Notes under the pieces: model-generated | What the model was told of the DNA's origin: nothing | What the model saw: only the letters and a program-made list of their open reading frames with translations | Databases searched by the model: none | Position numbers and translations under genes: made by a program | Shown here: in pieces, positions 22,415 to 30,962 of the stretch | Position numbering within the stretch: position 1 is the stretch's first letter | Layout of the letters: each line of letters begins with the position of its first letter | NCBI GenBank assembly: GCA_007130145.1 | Contig: SLSY01000062.1 | Location: forward strand, 1 to 35,287 | Direction: 5' to 3' | DNA from: Bacillota bacterium | Lineage (GTDB): Bacteria; Bacillota; Sulfobacillia; UBA8153 | Length of the DNA stretch: 35,287 bases

Positions 22415-23884
22415 ATGGACAAAGAGCGCAAGTGGGCGTTGCGACGGAAACTCGACGAAAACCTGGCTATCCTTGAGAAGGAACTGGGGGTTGGTGAGAG
22501 TTTCGATGTTATCGTGCGAAAATTCACCATTGGCGGTCGCAAGGCAGCTTTGGTATTCTTGGATGGCTTCGCCAAAGATTTGGTCATGCAAGGAGTAACC
22601 GAGTTCTTGCTCAAGACACAGAGATCCCAGGTCGTCCCCCACGTCATCCGCGACCTCATCGAAAAACGTCTGACCTTTATCGAAGCGGGAACCGTCAATG
22701 ACATCAACGAGCTCATTGACGAAGTTCTGGCCGGGCCGCTGGCCCTGCTGGTTGATGGGGAGAAGGAGGCCATCCTCATCGATGCCCGGGAGTATCCGGG
22801 TCGCAATCCGGATGAGCCAGACCTGGAACGAGTTCTGCGAGGTTCCCGCGACGGATTCGTGGAGACGCTGATCTTTAACGTCTCGCTGGTGCGCCGTCGC
22901 ATTCGTGACCGCTTCCTACGAACCGAGGTGCTTAGCATCGGCTCGCGTTCTAAGACGGATGTGTGCTTTATGTATATAAAGGACATCGCCAATCCCACTC
23001 TGGTACAAGAGATCCGCGATCGCCTTGCCAACATTGTAGTAGATGCCATTCCCATGGCTGAAAAGACGGTAGAGGAGTTCATCGTGGACAAGTACGACTG
23101 GTGGAATCCCTTTCCCATTGTCCGCTATACCGAACGGCCAGATGTGGTCGCGGTTCATCTATTGGAAGGGCATGTCGCCATCATGGTGGACACCTCGCCG
23201 GGTTGCTTGATCCTTCCCGCTACACTGTTTCACCACGTTCAGCATGCGGAGGAATTCCGGGATAATGTTGCCATCGGTGCCTATATGCGCTGGGTACGCT
23301 TCTTGGGGCTGCTTTTTGCCTGGTTTGGAACGCCTCTTTGGCTGCTCCTTGCCACCAACCGCGCCCTCGTACCCCCCTTTTTAGCGTTCATTGGACCTCA
23401 ACAGCCAACCGCTCTGCCCCTCGGTATGCAGTTCATCATCGCCGAGGTGGCCGTGGATCTGATTCGCATTGCCCTCATTCACACGCCCAATGCTCTGGCC
23501 ACTTCTTTGGGATTCATCGGCGCCTTGCTACTGGGAGAGATGGCCATTGAGATTGGACTGTTTGCAGCCGAAACCGTCATTTATGTGGCCGTAGCAGCCA
23601 TCGGTACCTTTGCCTCACCCAGTATGGAGTTTGGTCAGGCCATCCGGTTGTTTCGCTTGCTCTTTATCATCTTAGTCTTTGCCTTCGGCCCGGCGGGTCT
23701 CGCGGTAGGCCTAATCTTCAATGCGGCTCTGCTGCTGCTGACCAAATCCTTTTCCGTCCCGTACCTATGGCCCTTGTTACCTTTTGACTGGCGAGGGATG
23801 AAAGCGATTCTGGTGCGCCAACCCGTGCCGGTGCAGCATGTCCGCCTGGGCATTCTCAGACCCCAAAAGCGACGCAAGCGGTGA
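22415..23884 (+). CDS. spoVAF: Stage V sporulation protein AF (GerA family)
   Basis: A 489-aa protein of the GerA/SpoVAF family related to germinant-receptor A subunits. The N-terminal soluble half (~1-280) contains the conserved IEAGTVNDINELIDEVLAGP and DTSPGCLILPATLFHHVQHAEE-type core (here VDTSPGCLILPATLF). The C-terminal half has about five membrane segments from ~290 to 450 and a basic tail KRRKR. AAGGAG lies about 10 nt before ATG. SpoVAF forms a channel with FigP in Bacillus that amplifies germination; that is family knowledge. The last gene of the operon; no clear terminator follows. Confidence 0.95.
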   Translation: MDKERKWALRRKLDENLAILEKELGVGESFDVIVRKFTIGGRKAALVFLDGFAKDLVMQGVTEFLLKTQRSQVVPHVIRDLIEKRLTFIEAGTVNDINELIDEVLAGPLALLVDGEKEAILIDAREYPGRNPDEPDLERVLRGSRDGFVETLIFNVSLVRRRIRDRFLRTEVLSIGSRSKTDVCFMYIKDIANPTLVQEIRDRLANIVVDAIPMAEKTVEEFIVDKYDWWNPFPIVRYTERPDVVAVHLLEGHVAIMVDTSPGCLILPATLFHHVQHAEEFRDNVAIGAYMRWVRFLGLLFAWFGTPLWLLLATNRALVPPFLAFIGPQQPTALPLGMQFIIAEVAVDLIRIALIHTPNALATSLGFIGALLLGEMAIEIGLFAAETVIYVAVAAIGTFASPSMEFGQAIRLFRLLFIILVFAFGPAGLAVGLIFNAALLLLTKSFSVPYLWPLLPFDWRGMKAILVRQPVPVQHVRLGILRPQKRRKR

Positions 23885-24249
23885 GTTCCTTGGGCCTCGA
23901 GTCCCGACCGCACACGGCAATCAGCTCCTTTCAATGCTTGACAGCGTTTCAACCGTGCTCTCGTATCCACAAGCGCATAGCGTGGGGACGTGTGTCGAAG
24001 CTCAAACTCGCTGATATCCCGGCTGTCTTTTGCCGCGGTACTCACTGTCACCCCCTGGCGTGCCCTTACCACTGCCGTCCTCTCCGGGTAGAGCTATGCT
24101 GATGTGGTCGGCAGTGAAGACATCCCGAACCATGGGTCAGCCCGCATACGCAGACGGCAGCGTCCGAGCGACTCTGGCGAATTGGGTACGACGGTGACAG
24201 CTGCGGAGAAAGCCGCCTTGTCGCTAGCTTTTCCCATCAGCGGTATTTC
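23885..24249 (+). other. Intergenic stretch with an 8-bp inverted repeat
   Basis: The gap between spoVAF and the M50 protease gene is about 400 bp and holds no convincing gene. An ORF of 73 codons starting at 23881 has no ribosome site and no recognisable pattern. CACTGCCG at 24070-24077 and CGGCAGTG at 24109-24116 form a perfect inverted repeat with a 31-nt loop and no T-run. In Bacillus lysA follows spoVAF; I could not trace any piece of lysA here. The downstream end carries the promoter listed separately. Confidence 0.4.
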
Positions 24250-24258
24250 TGATATAAT
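24250..24258 (+). promoter_or_regulatory. Extended -10 promoter of the M50 protease gene
   Basis: TGATATAAT is a perfect extended -10 element (TGnTATAAT), 35 bp before the preferred ATG. Only a poor -35 (TTTCCC at 24230) is at 17-bp spacing. It is likely the vegetative promoter of the protease-trpS-scp group. Confidence 0.6.
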
Positions 24259-24293
24259 GGGGCGGTAGGATCAGTCCTGAGGAGATGAAGCGT

Positions 24294-24932
24294 ATGCTCT
24301 TTTCCCTGCAAACCATGATATACAGTGTACCAGGCCTCATCGTGGCCTTGAGCTTTCATGAGTTTGCCCATGCCCTCGTCGCCGATCGGCTCGGCGATCC
24401 CACGCCGCGGCGTTTTGGTCGTTTAACGCTCGAGCCCTGGGTTCATTTGGATCCCGTGGGCACTCTTGTGCTCCTATTCTATCGTTTTGGTTGGGCTAAA
24501 CCTGTACCTGTCAACCCGCAGTATTTTCGCCGCCCGCGCCAGGATATGGTGCTGGTGGCTCTGGCGGGTCCTGTGACCAATTTTATCATTGCCTTTGTAT
24601 TGTCCCTCGTCCTGGTCGCGATGATCTTTTCATCCCCTTACGGAGCGCCGCAAACCGCCATTGAGATTCTCCGGGCCGGGGTGTTTATCAATCTAGCTCT
24701 GGGTGTCTTTAACCTGCTTCCGGTACCCCCGCTGGACGGATCCAAGGTCCTTTCTGGCCTTTTACCTTTGAAAACGGCCCGGGTCTTTCACCAGTATGAG
24801 CATCTGGGCCCCATCATGCTCTTGCTGCTCTTGGTGAGCGGGGCAGGCGGCCGTATCATCGGACCACTGGTCGTGCAGATGAACCAGTGGTGGATGCAGC
24901 TCTCCGTACGCATCATGGCACTCTTTTACTGA
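24294..24932 (+). CDS. Site-2 protease family (M50) zinc metalloprotease, YwhC-like
   Basis: A 212-aa polytopic intramembrane protease of the short M50 group that lacks a PDZ domain. The zinc-binding HEFAH is at 22-26 in the first hydrophobic segment, and NLLPVPPLDGSKVL, containing the third zinc ligand Asp, lies around 142-155. Five or six hydrophobic segments are visible. ATG 24294 is preferred since GAGGAG ends about 9 nt before it; the ATG at 24285 abuts the ribosome site. The gene commonly stands before trpS and scpAB in Clostridia. Its substrate is unknown. Confidence 0.9.
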   Translation: MLFSLQTMIYSVPGLIVALSFHEFAHALVADRLGDPTPRRFGRLTLEPWVHLDPVGTLVLLFYRFGWAKPVPVNPQYFRRPRQDMVLVALAGPVTNFIIAFVLSLVLVAMIFSSPYGAPQTAIEILRAGVFINLALGVFNLLPVPPLDGSKVLSGLLPLKTARVFHQYEHLGPIMLLLLLVSGAGGRIIGPLVVQMNQWWMQLSVRIMALFY

Positions 24933-24988
24933 AACCACCATCCACCGGGATGATACCGTTACTCTGAGGAAACTGAGGGAGGAACAAG

Positions 24989-25975
24989 ATGAGCCAAAGA
25001 CAGCACAGAGTGGTGAGCGGAGCCCGCATCAGCGGGCGTCTCCACGTGGGCAACTTCCTGGGGGCGATTGCCAATTGGGTCCGCCTGCAGGACAGCTATG
25101 AGTGTTTCTTTTTCTGTGCCGACTGGCATGGGTTAACCACGGGATACGAGGATACCGAAGCCTTTATGCAACAGAAGGAAGAAACCTTTTTGGATATCTT
25201 AGCCTGTGGCCTCGATCCCGAACGGTGCGTGTTTTTCGTACAATCGGATGTGAAGGAGCATGCCGAGCTCTATCTCTTGTTATCATTGATCACCCCTTTG
25301 GGCTGGTTGGAACGGGTTCCGACCTATAAGGAGCAGCTACAACAGATGACCGGGCGTGAGATCACCACCCACGGCTTTTTGGGGTATCCGGTATTGCAGT
25401 CGGCTGATGTCCTCCTTTACGGTGGAGAGCTGGTCCCGGTGGGTGAAGACCAACTGCCGCACCTGGAGCTATGCCGGGAGATATCGCGGCGTTTCAACCA
25501 TCTGTACCGCCCCATACTGCCCGAGCCTCAGGCTTTACTTACCAAGACACCCAACCTCGTGGGTATCGATGGTCGCAAGATGAGCAAGAGTTATGGCAAC
25601 GAGATTCCCGTGGGCGCCAGCGCCGACGAAATCAAGCAAAGAGTATCCATGATGGTAACTGACCCGCAACGAGTGCGCCGAACCGATCCGGGGGATCCTG
25701 ACGTGTGCACTGTCCATCGTTTCCACGGCTTCTTTGGCTCCGAGCAAGCGACAGTGGCCCAGGGGTGTCGTGAGGCATCGATTGGCTGTGTGGAATGCAA
25801 AAAACGACTCGCAGCCGCTCTCTGGGAGTATTTGGCCCCGATCTGGGAACGAAAGCAAGACCTTCGAGAAAACCCCCAACGCCTGCAGGATATTCGACAA
25901 GAAGGGGCCACGAAGGCCCGCCAGGTTGCTCAGGACATGCTCGTTGAAGTGCGCTCGGCCATGCGCATTGGTTGA
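24989..25975 (+). CDS. trpS: Tryptophanyl-tRNA synthetase
   Basis: A 328-aa class Ic aminoacyl-tRNA synthetase charging tRNA-Trp. The N-terminal SGARISGRLHVGN carries the HIGH-equivalent HVGN (19-22). The KMSKS loop is at 197-201 within GIDGRKMSKSYGN. The conserved EDQLPHLELCREISRRFN block and a C-terminal helical domain complete the match. The family's usual first-motif PTG is ISG here, a minor deviation. A GAGGGAGGAAC ribosome site precedes ATG. The 56-bp upstream gap is too short for a T-box leader. The stop is 11 bp from scpA. Confidence 0.95.
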   Translation: MSQRQHRVVSGARISGRLHVGNFLGAIANWVRLQDSYECFFFCADWHGLTTGYEDTEAFMQQKEETFLDILACGLDPERCVFFVQSDVKEHAELYLLLSLITPLGWLERVPTYKEQLQQMTGREITTHGFLGYPVLQSADVLLYGGELVPVGEDQLPHLELCREISRRFNHLYRPILPEPQALLTKTPNLVGIDGRKMSKSYGNEIPVGASADEIKQRVSMMVTDPQRVRRTDPGDPDVCTVHRFHGFFGSEQATVAQGCREASIGCVECKKRLAAALWEYLAPIWERKQDLRENPQRLQDIRQEGATKARQVAQDMLVEVRSAMRIG

Positions 25976-25986
25976 AGGAGGAACAG

Positions 25987-26730
25987 ATGGTGCGTGAGGC
26001 GCCCCGCTTGGTATTGGAAGCATTTGAAGGTCCTTTGCAGCTGCTCTGGCACCTTATCGATCGCGATCAGCTGAATATTTACGATATACCTATCGCTCAT
26101 ATCACCGAGCAATATATGCAATACTTGCAGGAAATGGAGTGGCAAGAGATCGACATCGCCGGTGATTTTATCCTCATGGCCACTCAGTTGGTGCAGCTGA
26201 AGTTGCGTATGCTGCTTCCCAAACCGGTGCGCGATTCTGACCAGGAGGACGGAGAAGACCCGCGGCAGGAGTTAGTGGACCGTCTCTTGGGATATCGGGC
26301 TGTGCAAACGCTTGCCGGGCAGCTCGAAGAACGCGCCTCGCAACATAGCGTCCATTTCGGTCGGGCCGTTGAACGGGGCGATTACACCGTCCGCGCTCCC
26401 ATTGACTGCAATGCTGCTCAGCTGGCGCACTTGATGGGGAAGGTACTAACCCGCGCCATTCCCACTCATGCCCACATCTCGCGCCAGCAGGTGACGATAG
26501 GACAGTGCATGCGACGTTTACTGGTCAGATTGAACAATGCCTGGCGCCGCATCCGCCAGGGTGCTTCGTTCTCGCAATTGGTGGGTCCTGCATCCCGACA
26601 AGAGTGGGTCATGAACTTCATCTCCCTTCTGGAACTCATTCGCCGCAAGAAGGTGCGCGCGGAGCAAGCCGAACCCCTCACCGACATCCAAATCTATCCG
26701 TACCGGGCACGCAGGGGGATTTCAGCATGA
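25987..26730 (+). CDS. scpA: Segregation and condensation protein A
   Basis: The 247-aa kleisin subunit of the SMC-ScpAB complex, bridging SMC heads to compact and segregate the chromosome. The N-terminal FEGPLQLLWHLIDRDQLNIYDIPIAHIT block (shown as EAFEGPLQLLWHLI) and DFILMATQLVQLKLRMLLPKP are diagnostic, with a C-terminal winged-helix region ending LELIRRKKVRAEQ. ATG 25987 follows AAGGAGGA; an in-frame TTG at 25972 would include the ribosome site itself. The stop overlaps scpB by 4 bp. Confidence 0.95.
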   Translation: MVREAPRLVLEAFEGPLQLLWHLIDRDQLNIYDIPIAHITEQYMQYLQEMEWQEIDIAGDFILMATQLVQLKLRMLLPKPVRDSDQEDGEDPRQELVDRLLGYRAVQTLAGQLEERASQHSVHFGRAVERGDYTVRAPIDCNAAQLAHLMGKVLTRAIPTHAHISRQQVTIGQCMRRLLVRLNNAWRRIRQGASFSQLVGPASRQEWVMNFISLLELIRRKKVRAEQAEPLTDIQIYPYRARRGISA

Positions 26731-27272
26731 GCGACGAGAGAGAGCTCGGTCAGCTGGCCAAGGCAGCAGTGGAAGCCATGCTCTTCGCCGCGCCTCAACC
26801 GCTGACCCTCGCTGACATGGCCCGCGCTTCGGGCATGCCGGAATCACAGGTGCACTCGGCATTGCGCTCGTTGCAAGAAGAATATGCGAAACAAGAGCGA
26901 GGGATCCTACTGCAGTACGTGGGGCAGGGATACCAACTATTCAGTCGCCCTGAATTCTCCACCATGATCCAAGAATTGGGTCGCCAACGCCAAGTGCCGG
27001 CCCTGTCTCGAGCAGCTCTGGAGACTCTAAGCGTCGTAGCGTACCGGCAACCCATTACTCGGGCTGAGGTGGAATCGTTGCGCGGCGTCCGTTCCGATGG
27101 AACCTTGACCACGCTCTCAGAACGTGGTCTCATTGCCGAAGGGGGCCGCAAGGATACCGTGGGCCGGCCCATACTCTACGTCACCACCCAGCAGTTCTTA
27201 GTAGAGTTTGGCCTGGGTGATCTGGAAGATTTGCCACCGCTTCCTGAGGATCCGGGGCCAGACGAAGCATAA
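26727..27272 (+). CDS. scpB: Segregation and condensation protein B
   Basis: The 181-aa tandem winged-helix partner of ScpA. Typical ScpB blocks are AVEAMLFAAPQPLTLADMA, SRAALETLSVVAYRQPITRAE, VRSDGTLTTLSERGLI and GRPILYVTTQQFLVEFGL. ATG 26727 overlaps the scpA stop (ATGA). The frame is open upstream of the ATG, but only inside scpA. The acidic, Pro-rich C-terminus (LPPLPEDPGPDEA) is usual in the family. Confidence 0.95.
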   Translation: MSDERELGQLAKAAVEAMLFAAPQPLTLADMARASGMPESQVHSALRSLQEEYAKQERGILLQYVGQGYQLFSRPEFSTMIQELGRQRQVPALSRAALETLSVVAYRQPITRAEVESLRGVRSDGTLTTLSERGLIAEGGRKDTVGRPILYVTTQQFLVEFGLGDLEDLPPLPEDPGPDEA

Positions 27273-27315
27273 TCCCATCGCAAGTGGGGAAAAAGCTCTG
27301 TCAAGGACGGAGCTG

Positions 27316-27915
27316 ATGTGTATGGCCTTGATGGCGGCGATTTCCAGCGGCCTTTTGATCTTGTTCCTCGCTGGTCTGGGTATCTATTTTCTTCCACTGA
27401 GGCTCGACCTTTCGTACCATAGGCAAGGGGGACAGCACACCGCCAGAGGCGGCGTAACGTTGGGAGGCCACCTACATCTGGCCGCTGGGCTCTTGCCTGC
27501 GCCCCCCCGGCCCGAACCAGCGGCAAAGCGAATGTTAACCGAGGCAGACAGCGAATCAGCCGGACTTATCTTAGCCTTACGCACCGCCCGTCGCCTAGAG
27601 CGAGCATGGCGGCGAACTGTGGAGAAGATGAGCGGCCACGCCCGCTTCACGCGTATAGAATGGACCAGTACCATCGGCCTATCCGACGCCGCGTCCACGG
27701 CACTTTCTACCGGATCGCTTTGGGCCCTCAAGGGCCTCTTCGTTGGTAAATGGCAGCACCATATGCACCCTGCAGTGCCCACGCTACACGTGAACGTAAC
27801 CCCCAATTTCACCTCATGTCAAAGCCAAACCCATTTTCACTGCATAGCCGAGCTACGCTGTGGCCACATTATTAAGGCAAGTTGTCCACTGCTTGGCGAA
27901 TTCCGAGAAAACTGA
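27316..27915 (+). CDS. DUF2953 domain-containing protein
   Basis: A 199-aa protein with one N-terminal transmembrane segment (about residues 5-25) and a C-terminal DUF2953 core: RIEWTSTIGLSDAASTALST, then GSLWALKGLFVG, and a PTLHVNVTPNF strand. DUF2953 genes are commonly found between scpB and ytfJ in spore-forming Clostridia, as here. The function is unknown. ATG 27316 is chosen by the AAGGA/GGAG sequence upstream and because it places the membrane segment at the N-terminus; the frame is open further upstream inside scpB. Confidence 0.82.
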   Translation: MCMALMAAISSGLLILFLAGLGIYFLPLRLDLSYHRQGGQHTARGGVTLGGHLHLAAGLLPAPPRPEPAAKRMLTEADSESAGLILALRTARRLERAWRRTVEKMSGHARFTRIEWTSTIGLSDAASTALSTGSLWALKGLFVGKWQHHMHPAVPTLHVNVTPNFTSCQSQTHFHCIAELRCGHIIKASCPLLGEFREN

Positions 27916-27929
27916 GGTGAGTTGTAGTC

Positions 27930-28379
27930 ATGCAAGAAGAGCATCCAATCCAAGGACTAATGAAAACAGCCATGGAAAGCATCAAAGAAATGGTAGATGT
28001 CAACACGGTGGTAGGCGATGCCGTGGAGAGCCCCGACGGCAGCGTCATTATCCCCATTTCTCGTGTCATGTTTGGTTTTGCCGCGGGCGGGGGCGAATAT
28101 GACCTGGCCTCCGGCAAGACATCACCCCCAGCTGTACCCCAACTGCCGTTTGCCGGTGGAAGTGGCGCCGGGGTAACCGTTCAGCCCGTGGGCTTCTTGG
28201 TGGTGGGTCAAGGTACGGTACGACTGTTGCCGGTGGACGGAGGCGCGGTATTCGATCGGCTCATTGATCTGGCTCCCCAGCTCGTCACTCAGCTGCAGGC
28301 CATGATGGGGCGAAAAGGCGGCACAAACCAGCAAAATGGCGCGATCAATAACAACAGCCCGGACAGAACCATCAAGTGA
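27930..28379 (+). CDS. ytfJ: Sporulation protein YtfJ / GerW
   Basis: A 149-aa GerW-family protein. Diagnostic blocks are VDVNTVVGDAVESPDGSVIIP-type (seen as VGDAVESPDGSVIIPISRV), GFAAGGGEYDL, and QPVGFLVVGQGTVRLLPVDG. In Bacillus YtfJ is forespore-expressed and required for normal germination; the mechanism is unclear. The ribosome site GAGGTGAG is modest. The stop codon overlaps the Ku GTG (GTGA), coupling the two genes. The C-terminus is polar and Asn/Gln-rich. Confidence 0.92.
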   Translation: MQEEHPIQGLMKTAMESIKEMVDVNTVVGDAVESPDGSVIIPISRVMFGFAAGGGEYDLASGKTSPPAVPQLPFAGGSGAGVTVQPVGFLVVGQGTVRLLPVDGGAVFDRLIDLAPQLVTQLQAMMGRKGGTNQQNGAINNNSPDRTIK

Positions 28380-29164
28380 GAGCTCTTTGGAAGGGCTCGG
28401 TCTCTTTCGGTCTGGTGAGCATTCCCGTGCGCTTGTATGCAGCCACAGAACGCAAACACCCCAAGTTCAACTACCTGCACGCAAAGTGTCACGGACCGAT
28501 TCGATACCGCAAATGGTGCCCCCACTGTCAGCAGGAGGTCAGCCAGGATGAGATCGTCCGGGGCTACCAGTACGATAAGGGCGAGTACGTAGTCCTGGAA
28601 GAGGGAGATATTCCCACGGTCAATCATGGGCACCGGCGCTCGGTAACCATCATCGACTTTGTCAGGCAACAGGACATTGATCCGATCTACTACGACCGCA
28701 GCTACTACCTAGAACCGGCCGAGGGAGGAGCCAAAGCGTATGCCTTGCTGTGTGCGGGCATGAAGAAGAGCCAAAGAGTGGCTCTGGCTCTGGTAGCTTT
28801 GCGCGAGCGGGAAACGCTGGCTGCCGTTCGCATGCTCGACCATGATGTCCTGGCCATGGAGACCATGTTTTACCCCGACGAGGTCCGCTCCGTGTCACAG
28901 CTTTCGGGCATCGAGCAAGATTTGGAGTTTGATGACAGGGAACTGAAGATGGCTCATACCCTCATCGACAGTCTCAGCACGGATTTTGAACCGTCCAAGT
29001 ACCGGAGTGAATACCGCGACGCATTGCTTGCTACCATCCATGCGAAGGTGGAGAGGGAAGAGGTGCATGTGGCAGGTAAACCAGAGGACGGCAAAGTCAT
29101 AGACCTCATGCAGGCCTTGAAGGAAAGCATTGCTCAGGCCCAGCAAGAGCGGCCCCATGGTTGA
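28376..29164 (+). CDS. ku: Ku homologue, non-homologous end joining protein
   Basis: A 262-aa bacterial Ku: a homodimeric ring that binds DNA double-strand ends and recruits LigD. The start RALWKGSVSFGLVSIPVRLY, the KCHGPIRYRKWCPHC segment, GYQYDKGEYVVLEEGD, and DPIYYDRSYYLEP are diagnostic. The C-terminus is short, ending with a segment VIDLMQALKESI that resembles the LigD-interacting tail. GTG 28376 overlaps the ytfJ stop and lacks its own strong ribosome site. In Bacillus, ku (ykoV) and ligD (ykoU) are SigG-controlled and protect spores. Confidence 0.95.
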   Translation: MRALWKGSVSFGLVSIPVRLYAATERKHPKFNYLHAKCHGPIRYRKWCPHCQQEVSQDEIVRGYQYDKGEYVVLEEGDIPTVNHGHRRSVTIIDFVRQQDIDPIYYDRSYYLEPAEGGAKAYALLCAGMKKSQRVALALVALRERETLAAVRMLDHDVLAMETMFYPDEVRSVSQLSGIEQDLEFDDRELKMAHTLIDSLSTDFEPSKYRSEYRDALLATIHAKVEREEVHVAGKPEDGKVIDLMQALKESIAQAQQERPHG

Positions 29165-30125
29165 GTTCGGTGACCTTAGACCCATGCTCGCCCAACGGCT
29201 CCGCTCTCCTTTCAATTCACCCGACCACATGTTTGAGGTAAAGTGGGACGGGTATCGAGCCTTGGCATATGTGACCCCAAGGGGGGTGCGCTACCAGAGT
29301 CGGCAAGGAAAGGACCTGTCGGAATCGTTCCCTTCCTTGAGCCGGTGCCCGGTGGGATTCCCCGCTCATGGTGCGGTGGTAGATGGTGAGATTGTGAGTA
29401 TGGTAGGTCAGCGCTCGAGTTTCCATCACCTTCGCCAGGGCCGTGGTCACCTTGTCTACGTGGCCTTTGACTTATTGCTGGCTGGCGACGGGCTATCCCT
29501 CATGGATAGACCCTGGCATGAACGAAGGCGACATCTTGAAGACGGATGGGTAGAATCACCTGCTTGGTCCTTATCTCCGGTGGTTGCAGAGCAAGGAGAG
29601 TGGCTGTGGCAAATCATAACCCAGCAGGGCCTGGAAGGCATGGTAGCTAAGACAAAGTCCGGCCCCTACCTGGCTGGACAGCGTTCAGGGCACTGGGTCA
29701 AAGTCAGCCACCGTAAGACGCTCGACTGCGTCATCGTTAGCGTGCTCGTTGCGGGCTCGGGACGGATTTCTTCGGTTGGGGTCGCCGTGTATGATGCCAA
29801 GAGACTTCACTACTTGGGACAGGTCGGGAGTGGCCTATCCCAGCAAACGCTGCGGCGCATCAGGGATCAGCTGAAGACCACCCCCGAAGCAATGGTGAGT
29901 AACCCCCCAGATGATGCCTTGTTGTGGACCGTGCCCACCTTAGTGTGCACGGTGGAGTATCTGGAGATCACGCCCCGGGGAAGACTCCGGCATCCGGTGT
30001 TCTGCCGCCTCCGCCCCGAGCTGTCTCCCTCTGACTGTCACTGGCCCAAAGGAGGGACTTGGGATAAAGACAAAGTATCTGGTCAAGATCGACCAGCGCA
30101 GCTTCCACCTGACCAATGTCCATAA
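29157..30125 (+). CDS. ligD: ATP-dependent DNA ligase domain of LigD
   Basis: A 322-aa ligase that seals DNA ends in Ku-dependent repair. Motif I is KWDGYR with adenylated Lys29. Motif III includes YVAFDLL, motif IV is EGMVAK (160-165), and motif V is WVKV (180-183). An OB-fold follows and ends with LRHPVFCRLRPEL, the usual LigD ligase C-terminus. ATG 29157 overlaps the ku stop by 8 bp. After residue ~300 the frame continues for about 25 unlike-family codons into the polymerase region, which is read in another frame. Ancestrally the two were probably one protein, ligase then polymerase, as in Bacillus YkoU. Confidence 0.92.
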   Translation: MVEFGDLRPMLAQRLRSPFNSPDHMFEVKWDGYRALAYVTPRGVRYQSRQGKDLSESFPSLSRCPVGFPAHGAVVDGEIVSMVGQRSSFHHLRQGRGHLVYVAFDLLLAGDGLSLMDRPWHERRRHLEDGWVESPAWSLSPVVAEQGEWLWQIITQQGLEGMVAKTKSGPYLAGQRSGHWVKVSHRKTLDCVIVSVLVAGSGRISSVGVAVYDAKRLHYLGQVGSGLSQQTLRRIRDQLKTTPEAMVSNPPDDALLWTVPTLVCTVEYLEITPRGRLRHPVFCRLRPELSPSDCHWPKGGTWDKDKVSGQDRPAQLPPDQCP

Positions 30126-30954
30126 GATCCTGTGGCCCGAACTGGGACTCACCAAGGGCGACCTCATCGCCTACTACGTACAGGTAGCCCCCTTCATGAA
30201 GAAGTGTTTGGACGGACGCTACCTGGTCTTCACTCGCTATCCTGATGGCATTGATGGGAAATGGTTCTACCAAAAGGACTGCCCTGCCCATGCCCCATCC
30301 TGGATCAAGACCCAAGCCCATGTGAGCCAGGGAGGGAAGCGGACCATAAACTATGTAACCGGTGCCGACGCCGCCACTCTGGCTTGGCTGGGAAACCAAG
30401 CCTGCATTGAAGTGCACAGCTGGCTGTCCCGGACCCGAAACCTTTTGCATCCGGACTGGGCCGTCTTCGATCTGGATCCGGCACCACCGGCCGGATTTGC
30501 CGAGGCGGTACACACGGCCTGGCTCCTTAAAGACCTCCTGGATGACCTGAACCTTTCCTCCTGTGTGAAGACCTCAGGAGGCGCAGGACTGCACGTGTAC
30601 GTTCCAGTAAGGCCCATCTATACCTACCAACAGACGCGGGACTTCGTACACGCTATAGGAAGGATTTTGCAAAAGCGGCACCCCGACCATATCACACTGC
30701 AGCGACCGGTGGCCCAGCGCACGGGCAAGGTATACATTGATTATCTGCAAAACGGTGCAGGAAAGACCATGGCCGCCCCCTACAGTCCTCGCCCCCTTGC
30801 GCGCGCCCCCGTATCGGTGCCTTTGACATGGTCTATGCTGACATCCCACAAGACAGTATACGGGATCACCAACGTGGAGGAATGGCTGGGAAGGGGTGAT
30901 GAAGCCTTCTGGTCTGTGCTGTGCTCGCGCCAAGTCTTGCCCGCCTTACGGTGA
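30064..30954 (+). CDS. LigD primase-polymerase domain (LigD-Pol), start codon unclear
   Basis: An archaeo-eukaryotic primase-type polymerase that fills ends during NHEJ. The core runs from KYLVKIDQRSFHLTN through LWPELGLTKGDLIAYYVQVAPF. Metal-binding Asp136 and Asp138 are in VFDLDPAP, Asp226 is in YIDYLQN, and KTSGGAGLHVYVP is conserved. From ATA 30064 the product is 296 aa, the normal domain size. AAAGGAGGG (30048-30056) sits 7 nt before this ATA, but no ATG, GTG or TTG lies in frame between the upstream stop at 29941 and ATG 30196, which would lose the N-terminal strand-helix. Either ATA initiates, the frame was shifted from a fused LigD, or a base is wrong. Confidence 0.85.
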   Translation: MKTKYLVKIDQRSFHLTNVHKILWPELGLTKGDLIAYYVQVAPFMKKCLDGRYLVFTRYPDGIDGKWFYQKDCPAHAPSWIKTQAHVSQGGKRTINYVTGADAATLAWLGNQACIEVHSWLSRTRNLLHPDWAVFDLDPAPPAGFAEAVHTAWLLKDLLDDLNLSSCVKTSGGAGLHVYVPVRPIYTYQQTRDFVHAIGRILQKRHPDHITLQRPVAQRTGKVYIDYLQNGAGKTMAAPYSPRPLARAPVSVPLTWSMLTSHKTVYGITNVEEWLGRGDEAFWSVLCSRQVLPALR

Positions 30955-30962
30955 CGCGACGT

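Noticed and set aside
23881-24102. A 73-codon plus-strand ORF starting at the spoVAF stop
   Set aside because: No ribosome site, Cys/His/Arg-rich composition and no recognisable pattern; treated as intergenic.
24933-24988. T-box leader for trpS
   Set aside because: The gap is 56 bp, far too short, with no specifier or antiterminator pattern.
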